Shown one piece after another: positions 55,385 through 64,000 of a stretch of 64,000 nt of DNA. The position numbers and the translations under genes were made by a program. Origin of the DNA: Candidula unifasciata (Eukaryota > Mollusca > Gastropoda > Stylommatophora > Geomitridae). Under the pieces are notes generated by a model that ran no database searches, was not told the DNA's origin, and saw only the letters and a program-made list of their open reading frames with translations. Position 1 is the first letter of the stretch, and each line of letters opens with the position of its first letter. The stretch lies in NCBI GenBank assembly GCA_905116865.2, contig CAJHNH020000708.1, forward strand, positions 112,001-176,000, given 5' to 3'.

Positions 55385-55505
55385 TAATAAAAAACAAAAA
55401 AAACCCAGCTGGTATCATCAAGCGCTTAACGCTGCGGGATTTACTGAGGAAGGTATCGTAGCACTTATGGACTGAATGGTTCGATGTGCAATGAGGATAA
55501 TCTAT
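55385..55505 (+). mobile_element. Short I-like LINE 3' end
   Basis: GCACTTATGGACTGAATGGT then TCGATGTGCAATGAGGAT matches the end of the minus-strand copy at 57632-57815, where the same stretch closes with a GAT tail. The preceding sequence is too worn to translate. Confidence 0.5.
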
Positions 55506-55889
55506 CGATTAATTAACAGGAAAGAATATCTCATAATTAGCCCATGGCAAACCTTTGTTTGCATGGATGTAGTGTAAAAACAAAGTGACGCGTGTATTTC
55601 GGTTGACAAGATTTCTGTTTCATTATATTGTATATGTAAATATGCGCTAATGCACGTAACAAGATGCAGCAAAATATGATAGAAGACATTCTAAGAAATG
55701 ACCCCAAGCTCTTTAATTTTCTCTTTCACTGTCTCCGTGTGCCTCTTCAGTTTTTTACATATCGTGTTGTCCCCAAAATAACTTGAGACGGTCTACTACT
55801 GAATTTGGTAATCCGTTTAAGTCAGTATTATGTACAATTACATCACTTCTATTTGACCCAAGTTTAAACTAAATCCTCCCAGTGCGAGT

Positions 55890-56100
55890 TCCATCTCTGT
55901 AGGAAAAAAAAAAGACAACATCCCCTTAACAAGCATGTCGTAAAAAAGTGACAAATGAGGGGCATATCCTTCAAAGACAGAAGCACCTGCCTGAGATGTG
56001 GACAAAAAAGCCATATCTTTAAAACGGAGGTGAACACTCAAGTTTTGGAACAAGACCAAAGTCAAGTGAACGAATAACCAGAACTTTCCGCTCAAGAACC
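55890..56100 (+). mobile_element. RG retroposon, diverged
   Basis: AACAAGCATGTCGTAAAAAA, AGCACCTGCCTGAGATGTGG, AAACGGAGGTGAACACTCAA, TTTTGGAACAAGACCAAAG and AATAACCAGAACTTTCCGCT in order. No tail. Confidence 0.75.
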
Positions 56101-56705
56101 CTAGTAAAAAGAAACTAAACCCTCTCTTGTAACTTTGAATTTATACCGATTTCCTGTAACTACAGTTTTTTCTGGTAGTAAAAATATTACCAGCTGTTTA
56201 CAATATGTCCATCAATATGTATTTTTAAAAACAAAGTCTGTGTACTCTCCACAATGAAAATTGGATACAGTGTACCCACTGCTGTCCATGGGAACATTAC
56301 ATGGGAAGGTCAAAGTCTCTTCCACAGCAGGACTCTCGTATTACTGTCCACAGATTTCCTTGTTTAAATGGTCTACTTTGGGTAACAAACTTAAGTACTC
56401 GAGGATTATGAAATTGTTGACCCTATTCACTAACATTTAAACCACACCCATCAACTTATATTCCTGGTAGAAACATAAAAGATCCTTTTTTGGCACCGTT
56501 GCTTATAATAAATATCATGTCAGTCTCATTCACTTCCCAGCATGAGACAAACTTTGAAGGGAAAAAAAAGCACATCCTAAAACGCATTTCCACTGTTATC
56601 ACAGCTGATGTCCATGTACATTGGGCATTCCCCTGTGTGCTCAGCCCTCTGGAGCAGCAATGCCCTTAAGGTACCTCTGTTGACCATTCCCATGAATGAG
56701 AAGCT
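56101..56705. other. No recognisable feature
   Basis: AT-rich spacer; nothing recognised. Confidence 0.4.
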
Positions 56706-56938
56706 GGTTCCCTGGGCCCCACTGTCAGAGGAAACAATAGATTCACTGCCCTCAGAAGGCATGTCAAAAGTCAAGAGTACATCTCCCTGAGAGACGAGCA
56801 ACCAACAATTTGCAAATAAATAAGCTAGATCCGTAAAACAGATGTGCGTGAAATAAGTTCTGGAACAAGACCAGAAGTGGAAGAACAACCAGAACCTTCT
56901 GTCGGAGTTTACAACAGGTGAATATAATAAGAAGGAAA
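56706..56938 (+). mobile_element. RG retroposon
   Basis: GTTCCCTGGGCCCCACTGTC, GATTCACTGCCCTCAGAAGG, CATGTCAAAAGTCAAGAGTA, TCTCCCTGAGAGACGAGCAA, CTGGAACAAGACCAGAAGTG and TCGGAGTTTACAACAGGTGA. The tail has decayed to ATAATAAGAAGG. Confidence 0.8.
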
Positions 56939-57059
56939 AGCTTGTTATACCATCTCCTGCCTTGACTTAAAGAGGACACGGACGCACTTCTCCCAGTGTT
57001 CATATTTCCCCATTAAATAAAATATCACTTTATAATGAAGGAAACAAAACAGCAGATGA

Positions 57060-60000
57060 ACAAGATAATTACTTTTAATTTCAAGAGGCAGAAGGTAGGT
57101 ACAGAGTGGTCAATAAGTTACAATTTAAGACGGTGTGAAAGCCCTCCACCAGACTGCTCCTGCTCCAGTCTCATTTATCAGTCTATGTCAAGCCAATCTG
57201 GCAGGTAGAGCAGCTGTCCACAACACTTCCAGACCTGCACCCCAGCTCAGATAAAACACACAGCAGGATGAGTCAGATAACAGCTTCTGTATCCACCAAC
57301 TACCTAGAAATCTTGAAAGCTGAACACAAGTTGAAATAATGAACACCATGTAAGTTATGGTTATGTTCAAAGTGGAAATGAACTGTAATTCTGAACACAC
57401 ATACACATAAAACCACCCTTTGTAAACTAGGGGGTTAAATGAGTCAACACCTTGAAACTGCCAGCTTCTGAAATAATCTGCCATCACCAACATGGTCAAG
57501 AAAACAAACCTAAATGAAATGTATGTGAACTGCATACCCAAAGTGGCTACAGCAAGTGTTCCCCAAACATGATACTAAATAAAGTTACAAATGCAAGCAG
57601 TGGAAGATGAATAACCGCTTGATTTAGATAGTTGACAGATCATCATCATCATCGCACATCGAACCATTTAGTCCATAAGTGCTCAGATCCTCTTCAGAAT
57701 CTCCGTCAGCGTGTCGTGGCCTATGACACCAGTTCTGTGTTGTTAATAACCAAGTTAGGGCTATATTCATACTGTCATGACCAAGTTGCCTGAGCTGGGG
57801 CCCAAATAGTCTTGACACTGTTATTTCTTTTATCAGAGCTCTTCATTAACATTACTGTGTCTCTCAATTCAGTTCTGTGCCGTCTCCACAATGAATTGGT
57901 CAGTGTACCTACTGCTGTCCTTGGGGGAGGCCCCAACCTTTTTCACTGTGTGATTCTCACATTACTGCCAGAAAGCCGGGAGAACATGCTTTTAGAACCA
58001 ACCACCATGAAAGTCTCACCACAATTTAACAACACTGAACTCATATGATATGTGGTGAAGACACACACAAAAAAAGAGACAACAGTAAAACTATTACTGA
58101 ATGTTTTGTAAATGCAAAATATTTTAGGGGAACACTCGTCTAGCCATACAAACCAACCTATTCACTGATTTGGTCAAACTGACAACAATATATACCCCAC
58201 CATCGTATGGGTAATTATGTATATGAAACATATGAACTTTTTGACATTGGCTATTTAACTGCTGGAGTCGGGCACTGATTTAGCTGTAAAAAGTATGCTG
58301 TATCAGCCCCAAACAGAAGCAGAAAATGTGTATTACCAAGTCTGTAGTACCTGACCACTTAAAGTGACTAAAATGTATGATTGTTAATGTCACCATAGAA
58401 CTTACAATTACAGTCACAATCTCAGGATGAGAGACATTTCTGAGATCACAGTGCATTTACGTGTTGAGTACAATATTGTTACAGTAGTTCAGGACAAGTA
58501 AACCACACACACAAAATATCATTGTCATTGCCCCCCAAAAAACAACAAGGTTCAACAATCTCTTCACCGTCATTACACTGATCACACAAGCATGCATGTG
58601 CCTGGCATATTATACTAGTGCATGCAGACACAGTCCCAAGGCCGCATTTAGTTACAAATATGTCTTAGACAGACATCCAATATAACAATAAATACACAAT
58701 GCAAACACTGCACCAATGATGTGCATCTGCAAATGCCTCTCCAACTGATTTTTGATATATAGCAAACAAAACAACTGAAATATGAAACTCCAACACCAAT
58801 GCTGTGTTTAGTTACAAACATCTCATTCGGATTTTGATATATAGCAAAACAATGAATAAATATGAAAAGAATTTAGAATAAATATAAGCCCCCATAAGTG
58901 GCACAAACTGCCGTGGGAAAAGTAAAATCAGTGATGACTACAGACAATATGTAACTATAGCAATTGCAAACATATATTTACTAATCAACACAACTTTTTT
59001 TTTCTTTTTGAGTCAATGAGAAGAATTTTGATTCTTCAAAAGCAAAACAGGAGAAACAAACCTGAAAAAAAAGTCAACACTGAAACATCATAACTAGCAG
59101 TTCTGCAAAAGACAATCCTGATGATTTGCAAAGAGAACACAAACATCCTGAGGTGATTTTCTCTGTGAGCTAAGCTGGGTTTACAAATAAAAATGCATAC
59201 TAGGGCAGCACACACAAAATGTTTCTGTTAAACTTACATACACTATGGGCAATTATTAAGAAGAGACATGTGGACCTTTCTTATTTATAGTGGCACAGTG
59301 TGTATCCATGTATCGTTGCCAAATATTCACTTATGTCACAATTGTTTTATATGTACGGTATACGCATAAACAGACGTGAACCACATGCAACCTGTTGGTT
59401 AAATCCTACCCAAGTGTGGGGAAAAAACTGGCAACACATGTTGCCAGCACAAAATGTGATCTTAAGACAAAACAGACCACAAATATACTATTATTATGAA
59501 AACACGAGTGAAGGATGACGAAGACAGACTGAGAAAGGCTAGTGTGTCTGAGGTACCAGTACAGACAGCTGGTACGAGAATGGGCACTGAAAGTCCAAAG
59601 CAAAGGTGAAACTTACGCGGCATTTGCTTGTCCAAGCAAGACTGCTGTATCTTGTCCAACTTTTGCATATATTTTTTTTTAAACTTTCAGTGAGTACAAA
59701 AGCGTATTCTCACTATAAAATACATAAATTTGTCATATAATCAACACACATAGAAATAAGTTGAACACTCATGAAAAAATAAATGTATCTCATATTCACA
59801 TGAAATAATTTTGATCTCAAACCAACACATTGTATAACAAGTCTGTATATATCATAGACACAATCTCACACCCCAAAATATAAAACAATTTATCAGAAAA
59901 ATCACACCAAATGTAGCACAGGCTAAACATATTAAGTATTTCAACAAAACTAACCAACAATTGTGGCTTGGGCAAAGCCAGCCTAGCATAGTGAGAAAAT

Positions 60001-60163
60001 GACAGCAGGAATTTGATTTGCAGAAACTTTCAACTGAATAAAACAAAACAAAAAATTTGCAGACTGAAACAAATGACTGTGAAATTGTGATAGTATCTAT
60101 CTTTAAGAGGTCAACTTGAGGCAAAGTGGAATTAACAGCGACAGATGCCCAAGCCCTCTAGTT
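57060..60163 (-). other. Probable 3' UTR and downstream region of the Imp gene
   Basis: It follows the stop codon on the minus strand and, apart from one I-like LINE end at 57632-57815, I see no repeat or other gene in 3 kb. Imp messages commonly carry long 3' UTRs. I find no AATAAA on the minus strand here; the only fair hexamer I noticed is ATTAAA at 57079-57074, so the end of the transcript is not defined. Confidence 0.35.
57632..57815 (-). mobile_element. I-like LINE 3' end with GAT tail
   Basis: Minus strand reads VSRLFGPQLRQLGHD in one frame and WLLTTQNWCHRPRH where other copies have the QHRTGVISH block. It ends GCACTTATGGACTAAATGGT then TCGATGTGCGATGATGATGATG. Same family of C-terminus as 51950-52700, diverged near the tail. 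Confidence 0.65.
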
Positions 60164-60373
60164 CTATATAAGCTGCTGCGGGGCTCCTGGTCTTGTTCGT
60201 CGTGGAGCTGGCTGAGCACGAGATAGTGTATTCATTAAAGACCTCACCCGACGCTGAGCTGACTGCGTGGCATAGAAGTGACCAATAATGGTGACTGGGA
60301 CCTCATCGACATCACCTTGTTCCTCCATAGGCAGCTGGACGATGGCACCACTGACACGCTGCATCTCTTTAAC
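60164..60373 (-). CDS. Terminal coding exon of an IGF2BP/Imp RNA-binding protein (KH4 domain)
   Basis: The exon gives the last 69 residues of a cytoplasmic mRNA-binding protein that controls mRNA localisation, stability and translation. It starts after a consensus acceptor (TTTCTTTAACAG, on the minus strand above 60373) in phase 0. It reads VKEMQRVSGAIVQLP, then DEVPVTIIGHFYATQSAQRR, then a short Arg/Pro-rich tail ending at a TAG (60166-60164). This matches the second half of KH4 in vertebrate IGF2BPs (VNELQNLTSAEVIVP and IIGHFFASQTAQRKI), and the splice point falls just after where the GKGGKT loop would be. The preceding exon with the GxxG loop should lie above 60373, but I do not see it in the remaining 3.6 kb. 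Invertebrates usually have one such gene. Confidence 0.85.
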   Translation of the reverse strand, partial: VKEMQRVSGAIVQLPMEEQGDVDEVPVTIIGHFYATQSAQRRVRSLMNTLSRAQPAPRRTRPGAPQQLI

Positions 60374-60532
60374 CTGTTAAAGAAATCACACTCACTCGTT
60401 CATCACTGTCTCAGGCATAATTTCTTTGCAATTCCAAAACATGAGATAAATTTGGGGGGAAGGGGGGGGGGGAGGAGGGGGTGAACAGTCTGTAATAACC
60501 AATTCTTTTTGTTTGTCCCTGTAGTTCTTTTT
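60374..60532 (-). other. Start of the last Imp intron, 3' end
   Basis: Acceptor-side intron sequence; a G-rich run (GGGGGGAAGGGGGGGGG) lies at 60455-60480 on the plus strand, giving a C-rich intron end on the minus strand. On the minus strand only about 80 bp separate this run from the acceptor. Confidence 0.4.
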
Positions 60533-60640
60533 TATTCTTCTGCACACAAAGGGTGTTTGGCACACTGTGTGTAGTTTACAGCTAGGCTGTGACATCTGTG
60601 CCTACTGGCCCAATAAATCCAATTTTAGCAAACAACTAAT
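60533..60640 (-). mobile_element. RG-related retroposon, variant b, copy 2
   Basis: Minus strand: TTTGCTAAAATTGGATTTAT, CACAGATGTCACAGCCTAGC, TGTAAACTACACACAGTGTG, ending GTGCAGAAGAATAAAAAAG. Matches the body of 34384-34600. Confidence 0.55.
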
Positions 60641-60642
60641 TA

Positions 60643-60965
60643 AAGTAAAGGTCCCTTTCCCATGCCTTCAGGCATATAGGGCATATAGACGCCCAAAACC
60701 CACACTGAAAAGGCTGTAACTTAAAAGTGGCAAATGTTTTGGTTTGATGGAGATTAAAATCAACTTCAAAAATAAGCAATGAGAAACAATGCAAGAAACA
60801 GGTCAAAAGCCATCTTTACATCATTGCCACAGTAGACAAATGGTGCAATCAGACTTCTATATTTATAGAACAAGTGGCATTATGCTTGCCCTCTTTTCCT
60901 TCCAGGACATGTCCCGGTATTAAATGTCAGTTAGGTCGACCTAGGAGCTCTATGTGAATTTGAAA
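60643..60965 (-). mobile_element. S1 SINE, interrupted
   Basis: The minus strand has CATAGAGCTCCTAGGTCGAC and TTAATACCGGGACATGTCCT blocks near 60910-60960, and the tail TATGCCTGAAGGCATGGGAA plus AGGGACCTTTACTTT at 60643-60680. Some 150 bp of unrelated sequence lie between, so either the element was invaded or two copies are involved. Confidence 0.6.
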
Positions 60966-61784
60966 AAAACACAATTTGATTACTGGGGAGAGCACTGTCC
61001 ACCTACTGTAGGTAAGGGTCAATCTTACTTCACAGCCATGCACATGCTGTTGGTGCCACTGATGAACATGTTCTGCAGGTCTGCCCTACAGACAGTGAGC
61101 CCACACAGACAAATTGGTCCACTGAATCAACACCAAGTTCCATGCTGCGTATAAGTAACAATGCTAACTAAAAGAAGACACACACACAGAAAAAAACCAG
61201 GAGTACATTGTTCAGACTACTTTGCCTGATGGTGTAAAATCATCACACAACGCAGACTGTGCTTGTGAGAAGGGGTGGACTGATTTAACCTTTACCATGC
61301 CCACAGCAGGTGCTTCTGTTGTAGCATTTTAACAACATAAAGATACAGCAAATCTGACCATGTTTTTCCTCTACTAATAAAATCTGATTGAGTGCCCCAA
61401 CAGCAAAAAAAGATAATGACTGAACAACATGCAATTCTGAAATACAGTGTCACACACTAAAGATAACCATAAAATGTAGTGAATTTTACCAAGCAAGTAA
61501 CAACCAAGCATTATTTCTTATAACAATCAAGTTGAGGAAATGAGATCATAGAAATACTGTTGAAGATCATTTTTTAAAAAATAACTGCACAGGACACACT
61601 GGAATAAGGGATCATTGCCCTTTGTGATGTATAAAAAAACATTATTAGGATGATATTTCACACGTAAGATAAACATGATTTGTTGAGGCAAACATGAACA
61701 CATCTCTAGGGAGAAATTATTTAACCTTCAGAGTAATACAACTGTTATGAAAATATGAATAACTGAACTTCCAACATACAGGTA
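60966..61784. other. Intronic sequence, no recognisable feature
   Basis: Open frame 60954-61154 has no domain. Otherwise AT-rich. Confidence 0.4.
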
Positions 61785-62048
61785 GGTACCAAGGACCCAT
61801 TTTAGGGGGAAAAAAAGAATAGACCCACTCACCCCACCCCCTCCATTCATGTTGTAAAAGGTGAGTAATTAAGGTTGTTTCTTTTGTGGAGTCGGAATGC
61901 ATCTGCCTGGGAAGCGAGAAACTAAAAGTCTGCTTACAGACGAGCCAGATCTGGAAATGGATGTGCTTGCAAATATCAAGTTTTTGGGACAAGGCAAAAG
62001 CAGATAAGTGGACAAACAATCAGAAATTTCTGCTCGAGTGTAACTGTG
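61785..62048 (+). mobile_element. RG retroposon, near full length
   Basis: AAGGACCCATTTTAGGGGGA, AATAGACCCACTCACCCCAC, CATGTTGTAAAAGGTGAGTA, GTCGGAATGCATCTGCCTGG, CCAGATCTGGAAATGGATGT and AATCAGAAATTTCTGCTCGA. No GAA tail. Confidence 0.8.
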
Positions 62049-64000
62049 ACGAGCTGGTCTGGACAGCTGTTTCTGTCCTTTTAAAGATTGCTTTGTTTAG
62101 ATAATATTATTATCAAAGTTCTAAACATTTTCCTATTGCTTTTAATTAGCATAATAACACTGGATTAATTAAGAAATTTCTTACCCCTTTCCTAATGCTT
62201 CATTGTAGCAAAATTATAATTAAAGAGTTGAAAGGTAATAAAGGCGAAGAGTAGTGCAAGGGGTAACAAAGAGTAACTTCCCCCTTGGTAAGACTTCCCT
62301 TTTCAATTCAGAAATTGACCGGTTCAGACTAAAGTTTTAGTCAGACTGTGGTATAATTTTCTGTTTGAATTCCCTGCCAGGGGTGAGTTAAAAGAATAAG
62401 TTTAATTTGATGTATTGCTGCTTATTCCTCTGAATTAATTCCACAGGTTAAATTCTGAAATTTGATGCCCCACATGGCTTAAAAACTATGATAAATTTCT
62501 TTATCCTCACTAACCACGTTTATGATCTAGTATGTACATGTATGCAAACATATTACCTATTTGATGATTGAATTAATGTTTATTTGCTACCAGAAACGTG
62601 CATTGGTATTTTTAATAATTATACTTATATTAATTAAGTGATAATTACGTCCTCATGTGAAATCTCAGCCAGTTCCTGTTTCCAGCTTAGACAATTAAAA
62701 ATAGGAATGAAGTGTATATTCATTATACCTAATCCCTTCTAAGTTGATTTTACCTCATCGTGATATTAGCTTAATAAATCACTGTCTTACTTTAATTTAG
62801 ATTTAGTCCAGATAAGTCTGAGACTAGTTTAAGAGCTTGGAAAGTGAATAACACAGTGAGGCTGAATTTAATATTCACACTGTCAGAAAAGAAGAAGAAA
62901 GATGTATGGCCCATGCTTGTAATTATTATTGTTGTAGATATATTTCCCTATTACTAGGAATACATTTCAGTTCTACAGCAGGTGGCCTTACAAATGTAAT
63001 AATTATATTTCACCCCTCACCACTTCTAAACTCTGCTGAATAAGATTAGCACATGTGTGGATTTAGATTTAAACTGGAGTGAGTGTGGTATATTTTATGT
63101 TAATACTGTGACAGATGGAAAGCCCATTGTCATCTATGATTGTATTTTGACATCTATCCCATCACCCAGTATATTGATGGAGATATGTCAATCCCATTTA
63201 TTTTCAAACAGTGCAAAGCACCTGTTATGAGTTCCTGGTCTTGGTAAACTCACTCCCTGCTTCTCATTCATTGTAATGTGAACCCATGTGGTTAAAATGA
63301 GAATATTGTGAAATATGACTGTGTATGTCTGTATGTGTAAGCATGTTAACCCTTTAAAGGAGTACTAGTGTGCAGACATCAGAACAATTTACACTGAGGA
63401 ATGTCCTTTCTTTTTGTGTGATGTAAACTCTTGTTCTTGAGAGCTTTCATGAAACTGGTTTCCTAAATATTTCCCCATCAGGATTATGGACCATGTTCTT
63501 TACACATTCCCATTCTATACTAGTAGAATGTGAACACCTGTTACTATCCTACTCCATATATATGTGTGTAGTGTAACAGTTTAAAGACTGGAGGTATTGT
63601 TGTCTCCAGTTAGAACCTTCCTGACTGTTTGTATAAGGACTGTTCTATTGTTCTAGTTCCAGATTGTATTCCAGATGGTAGTCCAGAAGTAGATCCTAAG
63701 CTTAGCTGCAGATACCCGATTGTCCGGACTGGACTGGAAGATTCGGCCTGCCTGATGTGTCACCGAGGCTTAGCCAGAAGCTCACCTAAGCTACAGCTAA
63801 GATTTAACTAACCTACCTTGAATAACAGGATTTTATATCCACAGCCATTTTATTTAGTTATCATTTGAATTTTCAAAATAAATGTAGTTTTAATGTTCTT
63901 ACAGTTTTCTGAAGTTTCATTTTAACTGTAATTGTGTCAGTGAACAAAAGCTAGTGTAATTTAAATACATTTAAATCTACAATTAATTACAGTAGGGAAT
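62049..64000. other. No recognisable feature
   Basis: AT-rich. The 60-residue frame at 63629-63811 has no recognisable family. I looked on the minus strand for KH-domain exons of the Imp gene (GxxG loop) and found none. Confidence 0.45.

Noticed and set aside
63629..63811. 60-residue plus-strand frame near the right edge
   Set aside because: No recognisable family; opposite strand to the Imp gene.
56101..64000. Further Imp KH-domain exons on the minus strand
   Set aside because: I looked for a GxxG loop with flanking splice sites and found none.

Overview
The window is eukaryotic and almost entirely non-coding. It is AT-rich, packed with microsatellites and decayed transposable elements, and carries only two stretches I can defend as exons of host genes. 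Several points suggest a lophotrochozoan, most likely a gastropod mollusc: several tRNA-derived SINE families, many degenerate LINE types (RT-only and I-like with RNase H), and short hAT elements whose ends resemble the SPIN/URR1 group, which has been reported from a pond snail. I cannot name the species.

The host genes are both on the minus strand. At 46971-47273 is a 101-codon first coding exon with an in-frame stop just before its ATG, a strong splice donor, and a conserved block matching the N-terminal regulatory domain of SLC12 Na-K-2Cl cotransporters. A CpG-rich stretch behind it (47274-47660) looks like its 5' UTR and promoter. At 60164-60373 is a terminal coding exon encoding the second half of a KH domain, matching KH4 of the IGF2BP/Imp RNA-binding proteins. 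The RNA-binding gene therefore ends upstream of the cotransporter gene, head to tail. I recognise no further exons of either gene. Everything left of 46970 is probably cotransporter intron 1 or intergenic, and everything right of 60374 is the last intron of the Imp gene.

By region. 0-10 kb: a LINE RT fragment, three minisatellites or duplications, tRNA-derived SINEs (called S1 and S4 here) and GAA-tailed retroposons (called RG). 10-24 kb: two of the three SPIN-like hAT elements, LINE 3' ends with GAT-repeat tails, a long (ACAT)n array, an I-like LINE with a deleted RNase H domain, (GAAA)n, and a tandemly duplicated SINE pair. 24-40 kb: a 28-bp minisatellite, a mariner-like palindromic MITE, another hAT MITE, a 421-bp terminal-inverted-repeat element around a (TA)n tract, a (CTAT)n array and a CT-rich 65-bp minisatellite. 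40-47 kb: three TTAA-flanked palindromic MITEs, a hairpin and a 207-bp duplication, just 3' of the cotransporter exon. 50-55 kb: a dense nest in which RNase H-bearing I-like LINE copies sit inside RT-bearing LINEs with perfect 10- and 13-bp target-site duplications, followed by S2, another LINE and two RG copies. 55-64 kb: the Imp 3' region, scattered RG copies and unrecognised AT-rich DNA.

The most notable structure beyond the two exons is the RG family: at least fourteen copies that share a body of about 280 bp and, where the 3' end survives, a (GAA)n tail. Several of the large microsatellites here begin exactly at a retroposon 3' end.
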